Below, in pieces: positions 23,254-30,087 of a stretch of DNA of 32,771 nucleotides. The translations under genes were made by a program, and so were the position numbers. The notes under the pieces are model-generated. The model ran no database searches. It worked only from the letters and a program-made list of their open reading frames with translations, and was not told the origin of the DNA. The DNA is taken from contig JAEYYX010000062.1 in assembly GCA_023428245.1 (NCBI GenBank), forward strand, positions 1-32,771, written 5' to 3'. Every line of letters begins with the position of its first letter. Within the stretch, counting starts at the first letter, position 1. The stretch comes from Pseudomonadota bacterium (GTDB lineage Bacteria; Myxococcota_A; Polyangia; Polyangiales; Polyangiaceae).

Positions 23254-24867
23254 GTGTCCGTGCCGCGCCCCCCTTCCTCTCCGAGCGCCCCCTCCTCGCC
23301 TCCCCTTTGGCTGGGACTTTCGGCCGCGGCGCTCTCCGGTCTCCTCTATTTCCTTTCGTTTCCGGGCGTCGATCTCTGGCCCCTCGCGTTCATCGCCTGG
23401 GTTCCCTGGCTCGTGGCCCTCGAGTCGATGACGCCAAAGCGCGCCGCGTGGTCCGGGCTCGTCCTGGGGATCGTGAGCGGCGTCGCCGGCTTCCATTGGC
23501 TGCTCGAGATGCTCGAGACCTTCAGCGGCTTCCCAACTCCGCTGTGTGCGCTCTTCATGCTCATCGTCTGCGCCTACCAGGGCGGGCGCTTCGCGCTTTT
23601 CGGGTTCCTCTACGCCCGCGGCTCAAAAAACGGCTACCTGCGCGGGCTCGTCTTCGTGTGCGCGTTCGCGGCCAGTGAGCTGCTGTGGCCGATGCTGTTT
23701 CCGTTCACCTTCGCTGGCTCAGCGGTTCCGGTGCCGCTTCTGCTCCAGACAGCGGATCTCGGAGGACAGCTCGCCGTGGCGCTCACGCTGCTCGGCCCGA
23801 ACTGGGCTCTTTCCCGCCTTTTCCTCACGGCGCGCTCCCTCCGCAAGGCAGGTCTACCCCTCGGCCGCCCTCTCTTCACTGCGAACCAGGGAGCGCTCCT
23901 CGGCGGCTTCGGTGTGCTCGCGGCGAGCCTCCTTTACGGCAAAGTCCGCCTGAGCCAAATCGACGCCACCCTCGCGGAGGAGGACAAGATCCAGGTCGGC
24001 CTCGTTCAAGCCAACATGGGTTTGATGGAGAAACGGACGAACTACGAGGAAGGTCGCCGTAGGCATCTGACCCTGACCCAGAAACTCCGCAAAGAAGACA
24101 AAGCCGAGCTCGTGATCTGGGCCGAGACTTCCCTCGCTGGCGCTGTCGAAGAGAGCGAAGCCTACGCGTATTATGAGCGGACCCTCACGCGGTCCCTGAA
24201 GGTTCCGACGATTCTCGGAGCAGTGCTCGTGCGCGAGGTCGACGACGCCCGCGGCCATGTTTACTTCAACTCCGCGCTCATCGCCGACAAAAAAGGCAAG
24301 ATCCAGGGCCGCTACGACAAGCACTTCCTGCTCGCTTTCGGGGAGTACTTGCCCTTTGGCGAGAGGTTTCCCGAGCTCTACGAGATCTCGCCGCGCTCCG
24401 GGCGCTTCACGCCCGGTACGACGCTCGAGCCGATCCCCTTCGAGGGTCACTCGATCGCCCTCATCATCTGCTACGAAGACATCGTCCCGAGCTTCGTGAA
24501 CCGCTTGATGAATGAGGGGAATCCCGAGCTCATCGTCAACATGACAAACGACGCCTGGTTCGGTGACACCATCGAACCCTGGCAACACTTCGCGCTCTCG
24601 GTGTTCCGCGCCGTCGAACACCGCCGCTACTTCGTGCGTTCAACGAATAGTGGCGTGAGCGGCTTCGTCGATCCCGCCGGACGTATCCTCGCGAAGACCG
24701 AGACCTTCGAACAAGCCTCCCTCGCAGCCCCCGTCTCCTTCCGCACAGAACGCACCCTCTACCAGCTCATCGGCAACGCCCCCGACTGGGCCCTCAGCCT
24801 GATCTCGGTCCTGCTCGCCTTCACCCGCCGCTTCGCCTGGCTCAGGCGTCGCGGTGTCGCCAGCTGA
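23254..24867 (+). CDS. lnt: Apolipoprotein N-acyltransferase Lnt
   Basis: Adds the third acyl chain to the N-terminal Cys of lipoproteins at the inner membrane, which licenses export to the outer membrane. 537 residues from a GTG at 23254; a second GTG at 23260 is possible. The N-terminal half has several membrane helices (such as LWLGLSAAALSGLLYFLSFPG and FIAWVPWLVAL). The C-terminal carbon-nitrogen hydrolase domain holds the full triad: Glu291 in WAETSLAG, Lys356 in GRYDKHFLLAFGEYLPFG and Cys406 in IICYEDIVPS, with NMTNDAWFG after it. E. coli Lnt is 512 residues. Several lipoprotein genes in this window are plausible substrates. No strong ribosome-binding site is seen, so coupling to the response regulator is likely. 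Confidence 0.95.
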   Translation: MSVPRPPSSPSAPSSPPLWLGLSAAALSGLLYFLSFPGVDLWPLAFIAWVPWLVALESMTPKRAAWSGLVLGIVSGVAGFHWLLEMLETFSGFPTPLCALFMLIVCAYQGGRFALFGFLYARGSKNGYLRGLVFVCAFAASELLWPMLFPFTFAGSAVPVPLLLQTADLGGQLAVALTLLGPNWALSRLFLTARSLRKAGLPLGRPLFTANQGALLGGFGVLAASLLYGKVRLSQIDATLAEEDKIQVGLVQANMGLMEKRTNYEEGRRRHLTLTQKLRKEDKAELVIWAETSLAGAVEESEAYAYYERTLTRSLKVPTILGAVLVREVDDARGHVYFNSALIADKKGKIQGRYDKHFLLAFGEYLPFGERFPELYEISPRSGRFTPGTTLEPIPFEGHSIALIICYEDIVPSFVNRLMNEGNPELIVNMTNDAWFGDTIEPWQHFALSVFRAVEHRRYFVRSTNSGVSGFVDPAGRILAKTETFEQASLAAPVSFRTERTLYQLIGNAPDWALSLISVLLAFTRRFAWLRRRGVAS

Positions 24868-24895
24868 CGTCACGGCCCCCTCGCCCCCTGACTCC

Positions 24896-24934
24896 GCTGT
24901 CAGTCCTCGCCCGAGCTGCCGCCATTCTGACAGC
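24896..24934 (+). terminator. Inverted repeat downstream of lnt
   Basis: GCTGTCAG (24896-24903) and CTGACAGC (24927-24934) are perfect complements around a 23-nt loop, 29 bp after the lnt stop. There is no T-run. It may be a Rho-type or protein-binding site. I see no gene in the rest of the 294-bp gap (24868-25161) apart from the sigma-54-like promoter. Confidence 0.3.
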
Positions 24935-25051
24935 TCCTCCGCGCCATTCCGCTCACAGGGTACCCGCTGCGCGCCGCCAAAATGTGGGATCTTTTGGCCG
25001 TTCTTGCGGTCCTCGTGCTCGATGAGCGCGTTCACCTCGCCGATTCTATCC

Positions 25052-25069
25052 TTGGCACAAATCGTGCTT
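25052..25069 (+). promoter_or_regulatory. Sigma-54 (-24/-12) promoter candidate
   Basis: TTGGCACAAATCGTGCTT closely follows the sigma-54 consensus TGGCAC-N5-TTGCW. The invariant GG (25054-25055) and GC (25066-25067) dinucleotides have exactly the required spacing; one T in the -12 element is G. Transcription would begin near 25079-25080, about 82 nt before the lipoprotein start at 25162. An enhancer-binding activator would be required. Confidence 0.5.
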
Positions 25070-25161
25070 AACACCCAGCGAACAAATTTTTGCCCCGAGC
25101 CGACGGCGCTGGATTCTTGACCCTGGGCGCCGAACTGACAAAACCTGATCCAGAACTCGCC

Positions 25162-25815
25162 ATGCTTCGCTTGAAACCTGCTCTCGCCCTCGTCTCCCTC
25201 CTCTCTCTTGGCTCGCTGATGAGCGCCGCCTGCTCCGTTGTCGTGGGAGGCGATGGCGATTTCGGAGGCGCGCCGGGCTCTGGTGGAAAAGGCTCCGGCG
25301 GGAAGAGTACGGGAGGCGGAAAGAACGGAGTGGGTGGAAGGACGGGCGGCGCCGGCGAAGAAAACGGCAGCGGCGGCGCAACGGGCGGCCAGGGCGGAGG
25401 CGCCCAGGCGAAACTCGACTGTCAGACCGACGGGTCCGCGGAGGGAAGCTACGCAGCTCCGTCCAGGTCGAGCGCCTGTTCCGAGTGTCTGCTGACGAAC
25501 TGTCGTGACGAGTTCCGAACCTGCTACACGGTCGAGCCGGATAGCGCATGCCTTTACGGTTCGACCTCGTTCATCGTCAGCAAGAACACCGTCGAAGGCG
25601 AATTCGACTGTATGTTGAGCTGTTTCGCGGCCCTCGTGGCTGACGAAGATTTCATCGGAGACGAGGTCGATCTCGAGAGCTGCCAGATGCAGTGTGGCTC
25701 GGCCGAATGCGATCCCGAGCTCGCTGGGCCCGTCACGACGGACCTCGCCGCGTGCTTGCTCGGCCTGACCACTGACGAGGATCCGGACGGTTGCCAGGAG
25801 GAATGTGGGCTCTGA
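25162..25815 (+). CDS. Cys-rich lipoprotein with Gly-rich linker
   Basis: 217 residues from the ATG at 25162. The signal peptide ends LSLGSLMSAAC, a lipobox with Cys24. A linker of about 60 residues is almost entirely Gly/Ser/Lys/Thr. The C-terminal half has about a dozen Cys in pairs (CSECLLTNCRDEFRTC, CMLSC, CQMQCGSAEC, CQEECGL), which suggests a compact disulfide-bonded domain on the outside. The pattern resembles Cys-rich lipoproteins found in many copies in Polyangiales genomes; no function is known to me. The sigma-54-like promoter upstream would tie it to a specific signal, which is common for developmental genes in myxobacteria. Confidence 0.85.
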   Translation: MLRLKPALALVSLLSLGSLMSAACSVVVGGDGDFGGAPGSGGKGSGGKSTGGGKNGVGGRTGGAGEENGSGGATGGQGGGAQAKLDCQTDGSAEGSYAAPSRSSACSECLLTNCRDEFRTCYTVEPDSACLYGSTSFIVSKNTVEGEFDCMLSCFAALVADEDFIGDEVDLESCQMQCGSAECDPELAGPVTTDLAACLLGLTTDEDPDGCQEECGL

Positions 25816-25880
25816 ACTCAGAAACCCGCTGCCTCCCGTCGAGAACCCTCTTCATCGCCCTCACAGTCGCCGCGCCTTTG

Positions 25881-25889
25881 TGCTAGGGT
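25881..25889 (+). promoter_or_regulatory. Extended -10-like element before the DUF72 gene
   Basis: TGCTAGGGT resembles an extended -10 (TG-N-TAxxxT) and ends 11 bp before the ATG at 25900. A start site about seven bases further on would leave a leader of only a few nucleotides, so the transcript may be leaderless or nearly so. Confidence 0.35.
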
Positions 25890-25899
25890 CCGCGCCGTA

Positions 25900-26547
25900 A
25901 TGTTCACTGTCGGTTGCGCCGGCTTCGCCGTCCCCGCCACGCGCTATTTCAAGGAATATTTGTTCGTTGAAATCCAAGAGACGCATTTGGCTATTCCTGG
26001 ACAAGGAACTGTGCGCCGATGGGCCCGCGAGGCACCGAAGGGCTTCGAGTTCGCTTTGCTTGCCCCGCGCGAGTGCGCTCAAGAAAACTTCAAGCTGACC
26101 CCGACGGTCACGTCCTTTCTCGAAGGTCTCGCCACCGTCCGCGATCAGCTCAACGCGACCACGGCAGTCTTCACAGCGCCCCCCGAGTTCGGCCCCACGC
26201 GGACCAACAAAGGGAATCTCCGCGAGTTTTTGAAGGCTGTGCTTCCCTCCTACCAGCGCATCGTCTTCGAGACCCCCGGCTGGAAGCCTGACGAGGCGGA
26301 CGCCCTGGCCGAAGAGGTCGGCTGTTTGGCCGCTCGCGACCCCCTGTCCCACGGCCTCTCGAAGCGCCAGGAAGCCTACTATCGCCTGCCCGGCCCGGCC
26401 GGTCGCAAGAGCCGTTACGAAGATCCTGCGATCGAAGAGCTCGCCCTGATCGCTGACGGCGGCCGCGACCAAAAGGCCCACTACATCTTCGCCAATGTCG
26501 ACATGTTCTCGGACGCTAAGCGCTTCCGAAAGGCTGTCGGCGAGTAA
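25900..26547 (+). CDS. DUF72 (YecE-like) family protein
   Basis: 215 residues, with the DUF72 pattern: start FTVGCAGFAVPATRYFKEY, VEIQETH, WAREAPKGFEFALLAPREC, an IVFETPGW strand and a C-terminal HYIFANVDMFSDAKRFRK, where family members typically have a YxYFNN-like motif before the final helix. DUF72 proteins are predicted TIM-barrel-like enzymes of unknown activity. At about 215 residues it is slightly shorter than typical members (about 240-290). It is monocistronic by position: 84 bp after a lipoprotein gene, followed by a long intergenic region. Cytoplasmic; function unknown. Confidence 0.88.
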   Translation: MFTVGCAGFAVPATRYFKEYLFVEIQETHLAIPGQGTVRRWAREAPKGFEFALLAPRECAQENFKLTPTVTSFLEGLATVRDQLNATTAVFTAPPEFGPTRTNKGNLREFLKAVLPSYQRIVFETPGWKPDEADALAEEVGCLAARDPLSHGLSKRQEAYYRLPGPAGRKSRYEDPAIEELALIADGGRDQKAHYIFANVDMFSDAKRFRKAVGE

Positions 26548-26660
26548 GCACTTCGAGGGTCACCCCTCGCCTGAGCCCCGGGCGCGCCCCTTCGCGCGTC
26601 CTGGGGCCGGCTGAGCCCCATCGAAGAGCGAGCCCTGCGCGCCCCTCTGCCCCCTGGGCC

Positions 26661-26696
26661 CTGGCCGGAGCAGCCGTCCTGGCCGGAGCAGCCGCC
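26661..26696. repeat. Tandem duplication of an 18-bp unit
   Basis: CTGGCCGGAGCAGCCGTC at 26661 is followed directly by a copy with one change (CC in place of TC at its end). It lies outside any clear gene. Confidence 0.85.
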
Positions 26697-26714
26697 CACG
26701 CTCCCGCCGGGCCG

Positions 26715-26897
26715 CTAGAAGACGAACACTCGAGGGCTGCCCGGATCCGCCTGGGGGACGCGGTCTTCCTCCACTCGACCTTGCCCTTCATCTGTCTGGA
26801 AAAGGTAGGCGAACACGCGTCCGGGGGCTCCCCAAATCTCACTCACCCACAAGTCCCCCACAGCCCGCCCCCAGCGCGGGCCGCGGCCACCCCCCAA
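26715..26897 (-). CDS. Short hypothetical ORF or gene remnant
   Basis: A frame of about 60 residues ending at a TAG (26715). The reading frame is open upstream to a TGA at 26937-26939 but has no ATG; candidate starts are TTG 26897 and GTG 26861. The last 45 residues (GDLWVSEIWGAPGRVFAYLF, then QTDEGQGRVEEDRVPQ) look like a folded domain with alternating hydrophobic positions, not like random GC-rich translation. GC at third codon positions is only moderately high. It may be a small gene, or the 3' end of a decayed one. I do not recognise the family. Confidence 0.3.
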   Translation of the reverse strand: MGGGRGPRWGRAVGDLWVSEIWGAPGRVFAYLFQTDEGQGRVEEDRVPQADPGSPRVFVF

Positions 26898-26899
26898 AT

Positions 26900-26921
26900 C
26901 GAGCAGAAGCTCGTGTTTTTT
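26900..26921 (+). terminator. Intrinsic terminator-like hairpin without an obvious gene
   Basis: CGAGC-AGAA-GCTCG (26900-26913) followed by TG and six T. The orientation is plus. The nearest plus-strand gene ends 353 bp upstream, so it could end a long DUF72 transcript or a small RNA. Confidence 0.5.
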
Positions 26922-26973
26922 GCTGGATCGCCTCCGTCAGTGTCCCCACAGGACCCTGGGGACATCCTTGGGA

Positions 26974-26991
26974 TTGTTTAACGTTAAACAA
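26974..26991. promoter_or_regulatory. Perfect 18-bp palindrome, parS-like
   Basis: TTGTTTAACGTTAAACAA is fully self-complementary. Its central 16 bases (TGTTTAACGTTAAACA) differ from the common parS consensus TGTTTCACGTGAAACA at one symmetric pair of positions only. A repressor operator is the alternative reading. Confidence 0.6.
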
Positions 26992-26995
26992 CAAT

Positions 26996-27004
26996 TTATC
27001 CACA
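26996..27004 (+). promoter_or_regulatory. Perfect DnaA box
   Basis: TTATCCACA matches the 9-bp DnaA-box consensus TTATNCACA exactly, five bases beyond the palindrome. No second perfect box is seen nearby, so a replication origin is not supported. Confidence 0.45.
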
Positions 27005-27287
27005 TGAGCGCGCCTGTTCACCAAGAGCCATGTGTCCACTGTGCGAAGGCTCATGTGTGATAAGGCCGAGGCGAGCCTCGGGTGCCGCCGAAAATCCCCG
27101 AGCGAGAGTCGAATGACGCGGGATAAAAATGCCCCTCCTGAGCCCAGACGGGGGCGGGAAAGACAAAAAAGCCTGGACCCAAAGAGCACCTCGCGGAGGG
27201 GGAGCGGAACGCGCTTCAACTGGCTGCTTCCGTAGAGAAAAGGCGACTCACCCCGCGTCATCGTAGGTTCTTGCGGGGGAAGGCAGC

Positions 27288-27309
27288 GCGGGAGCCCCTG
27301 GGCTCCCGC
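27288..27309 (-). terminator. Strong hairpin after leuS
   Basis: GCGGGAGCCC (27288-27297) pairs with GGGCTCCCGC (27300-27309), ten base pairs with a two-base gap, eight bases past the leuS stop. There is no T-run in the leuS direction, but stability and place suggest a terminator. Confidence 0.55.
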
Positions 27310-27317
27310 AGAATTTG

Positions 27318-29996
27318 TTAGCCGACAATGATATTTAGGATCTTGCCGTCGACGTAGACGACCTTCTTGATCGCTTTGTCGCCGATAGATTGGCGGACGC
27401 CGCTATCGGCCAGAGCGAGCTCTTGGACCTGGTCCTGGGTGCTCTCGCGGGGCACCGTGACGCGCCCGCGCACCTTGCCGTTCACCTGGACTGGGATCGT
27501 GATCACCTGGTCGATGCAGTATTCCTCGCTCCAGGTCGGCCAGCTCGCGTCCGACAGACACGCAGCACTCGCCTCTTCGAGGGGGCGCTTCTCCCGGAGA
27601 GCGAGCCGCACAGCGCAGTCCTCCGCGAGATGCGGAGCGAAAGGACACAGGCACAAAAGCAGCGTGCGGAGTGACGAGCGCGGAACCTCAGGCAGCGACG
27701 CCAGGTGGTTCGCGAAGATCATCATCGTCGAGATGCAGGTATTGAAGCGGAGACCTTCGAGGTCTTGGGTCACCTTCTTCACAGTGCGGTGCTCGAGTTT
27801 CAGCGTCTCCTCGGAAGGAGCGACGTCCTGCGCCTTCTGAGTCAGGGCATCGACTTTGTCGAGGAAGCGGCGCACGCCGAGGATTCCGCTCGTTTGCCAG
27901 GGCTTTACCTGCTCGAGCGGGCCCATGAACATCTCGTAGAGACGCAGGCTATCCGCGCCGAACTCCTCGATCACGTCGTCGGGGTTCACGACGTTACCGC
28001 GAGCTTTGCTCATCTTCTCGGCAACAGGCAGAAGCTCGACGCCGTACTCAGGGTGCACGGGCTTTCCGTCGCGCAGGGTGATTTCGCTCTCGACGAGATA
28101 ACGAGCCTCGAGAGCGAGCCCATCTCGTGAATACCCGCCGCCTTCGGCGTCCGGGCGGATCGCCGTATCGGTGCCAGGAGACGCGCTTTTCACCGAGCCG
28201 TCAGGGGCGAGTTCGACGAAGTAGCGGTAAACCATGCCGAGGATCATCCCCTGGTGCACGAGCTTCATGAACGGCTCAGGGTGCTTCACGACGCCCGCGT
28301 CGAAGAGCACCTTGTGCCAGAAGCGGGCGTAGAGGAGATGAAGTACGGCGTGTTCGCTGCCGCCAACATACAGGTCGACTGGCATCCAGGCGTCGTAGGC
28401 CTCCTCAGAGAAGATTTTCTCCTCGTTCCTCGGATCGCAGTAGCGCAAGTAGTACCAGCAGGAGCCCGCCCATTGGGGCATCGTGTTCGTCTCCCGCGCG
28501 TACCACTTTCCGTCCTTCTGGAAGAAGCGCCAATCCAGCGCCTTTACCAGGGCACCGGCCGGATCCCCCGGACGGAAGTCGTCGAGCTCAGGAAGCTCGA
28601 GGGGCAGCTCACTCTCCTCGAGGGGGATCGGCTTCGAGTAGTCGATTTTGTGGGCGGCGCCCTTTCGCGGATCGCCGTCGGTCTCCACGGGGAAGTAGAT
28701 CGGAATCGGCTCTCCCCAGTAGCGCTGACGAGAGAAGACCCAGTCACGCAGCTTGTAGTTCACCTGGCGCACGCCGAGGCCCTTCTCCTCGAGGTGAGCG
28801 ATCATGGCGTTTTTCGCGTCCGGCGTCCTCTTGCCGTCGATGAGCGGGGAACGCACAGCAATACCGTCGTCGACGAAAGGCTCTTCGAGGCTGCCTTGCA
28901 GCGTCCCGTCCGGGCTCACCACCTGCACAATCGGTAGCCCGAAAGTCTTCGCGAATTCGAAGTCGCGCTCGTCGTGGGCCGGAACGGCCATGATCGCGCC
29001 GGTCCCGTAGGCGCCGAGCACGTAGTCGGCCATGTAGACTGGGATCTTGTCGCCGCGGAGCGGGTGCACCGCGTAGCTGCCCGTGAAAACTCCGGTTTTT
29101 TCCTTGGCTGAGGTGCGCTCGAGATCGCTCTTGCGCTTCGCGCGCTCCTGGTACGCGGTCGCGACCTCGCGCTGCTCAGGAGCGATGAGATCGTTTGCCC
29201 GCGGGTGGTCCGGGGCAATCACGAGATACGACGCGCCGTAGAGCGTGTCGGGACGCGTCGTGAACACCTCGATAGTGACGGGGCCAGCGGCGGTCTCCGC
29301 TTCGAAGCGCACGCGCGCGCCTTCACTGCGCCCGATCCAATCGCGCTGCTTTTCCCGGGTCTCCGGCCAATCGAGCCCATCGAGCTCACTCGCCAGTCGG
29401 TCGGCGTATGCTGTGATCTTGAGCTGCCACTGACGCAAAGGGCGCCGCTCGACCGGGTGGTTGCCGCGCTCACTGCGCCCGTCGATGACCTCTTCGTTGG
29501 CGAGAACTGTACCGAGCGCCTCACACCAATTGACGGGGATTTCGCTCTGAGAAGCCAGTCCTCGCTCGAAGAGCTTCAGGAAGATCCACTGAGTCCAGCG
29601 CACATAGTCGCGAGACGTGGTGTTCACTTCGCGGTCCCAGTCGTAAGCGAAGCCGAGGGCCGAGAGCTGCTTCCGGAAGCGGCCAATGTTCTTCTCGGTG
29701 GTCTCGCGCGGGTGGGTCCCGGTTTGGATCGCGTACTGCTCCGCCGGTAGGCCGAAGGCGTCGAAGCCCATGGGATGGAGCACGTCGTCGCCCTTCATAC
29801 GCCGGTAGCGCGCAACGATGTCCGTGGCGGTGTAGCCTTCAGGGTGTCCTACGTGGAGGCCGCTCCCGCTCGGGTACGGGAACATATCGAGGACATAATA
29901 CTTCTTGCGCCCCGGGCGGCGCTCGGAACGGAAGGTCTTGTTCTCTTTCCAAAACGCCTGCCAGCGCGCTTCAACGGACTTGTGGTCGTACGCCAT
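27318..29996 (-). CDS. leuS: Leucyl-tRNA synthetase
   Basis: Class I synthetase that charges tRNA-Leu. 892 residues, full length. The HIGH motif is HVGH (His48-His51) in PYPSGSGLHVGHPEGYTATD, the KMSKS motif is KMSKA at about residue 660 (EKMSKARGNVV), and the CP1 editing domain has FTTRPDTLYGASY and later VPAHDERDFEFA. The C-terminus (VYVDGKILNIIVG) is typical of bacterial LeuRS. The start ATG at 29996 gives MAYDHKSVEARWQAFW, the usual N-terminal helix. It is followed by a strong hairpin and preceded by the YprB-like gene 91 bp away on the same strand. No T-box or leader peptide is visible. Confidence 0.97.
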   Translation of the reverse strand: MAYDHKSVEARWQAFWKENKTFRSERRPGRKKYYVLDMFPYPSGSGLHVGHPEGYTATDIVARYRRMKGDDVLHPMGFDAFGLPAEQYAIQTGTHPRETTEKNIGRFRKQLSALGFAYDWDREVNTTSRDYVRWTQWIFLKLFERGLASQSEIPVNWCEALGTVLANEEVIDGRSERGNHPVERRPLRQWQLKITAYADRLASELDGLDWPETREKQRDWIGRSEGARVRFEAETAAGPVTIEVFTTRPDTLYGASYLVIAPDHPRANDLIAPEQREVATAYQERAKRKSDLERTSAKEKTGVFTGSYAVHPLRGDKIPVYMADYVLGAYGTGAIMAVPAHDERDFEFAKTFGLPIVQVVSPDGTLQGSLEEPFVDDGIAVRSPLIDGKRTPDAKNAMIAHLEEKGLGVRQVNYKLRDWVFSRQRYWGEPIPIYFPVETDGDPRKGAAHKIDYSKPIPLEESELPLELPELDDFRPGDPAGALVKALDWRFFQKDGKWYARETNTMPQWAGSCWYYLRYCDPRNEEKIFSEEAYDAWMPVDLYVGGSEHAVLHLLYARFWHKVLFDAGVVKHPEPFMKLVHQGMILGMVYRYFVELAPDGSVKSASPGTDTAIRPDAEGGGYSRDGLALEARYLVESEITLRDGKPVHPEYGVELLPVAEKMSKARGNVVNPDDVIEEFGADSLRLYEMFMGPLEQVKPWQTSGILGVRRFLDKVDALTQKAQDVAPSEETLKLEHRTVKKVTQDLEGLRFNTCISTMMIFANHLASLPEVPRSSLRTLLLCLCPFAPHLAEDCAVRLALREKRPLEEASAACLSDASWPTWSEEYCIDQVITIPVQVNGKVRGRVTVPRESTQDQVQELALADSGVRQSIGDKAIKKVVYVDGKILNIIVG

Positions 29997-30087
29997 GGGG
30001 GAGGCGTCACATAGCAGAAGCGCGCACGGACATCACCCTCGAGCGCCCTCACCTCGCCGCGCCTCGGGCAGCCCGAATGCACCCAAT

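Larger units (their letters stand above)
26548..27317. other. 770-bp intergenic region with unusual structure
   Basis: No firm gene. From left to right it holds a CGAGGG/CCCTCG hairpin (about 26554-26569), an 18-bp tandem duplication (26661-26696), a short minus-strand frame with protein-like composition (26715-26936), a plus-oriented terminator-like hairpin (26900-26921), two dyad repeats (26941-26964 and 26974-26991), a DnaA box (26996-27004) and the leuS terminator hairpin (27288-27309). The part at 26970-27005 is strongly AT-rich for this genome. Confidence 0.6.

Noticed and set aside
24640..25074. Minus-strand frame beginning MLSTICAKDRIGEVNALIEH
   Set aside because: More than half of it is antisense to lnt, and the rest overlaps the sigma-54-like promoter. 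The translation is Gly/Glu-rich without a fold.
26974..27004. Replication origin
   Set aside because: Only one perfect DnaA box and one palindrome are present, with no box cluster and none of the usual origin-flanking genes (dnaA, dnaN, gidA, parAB).
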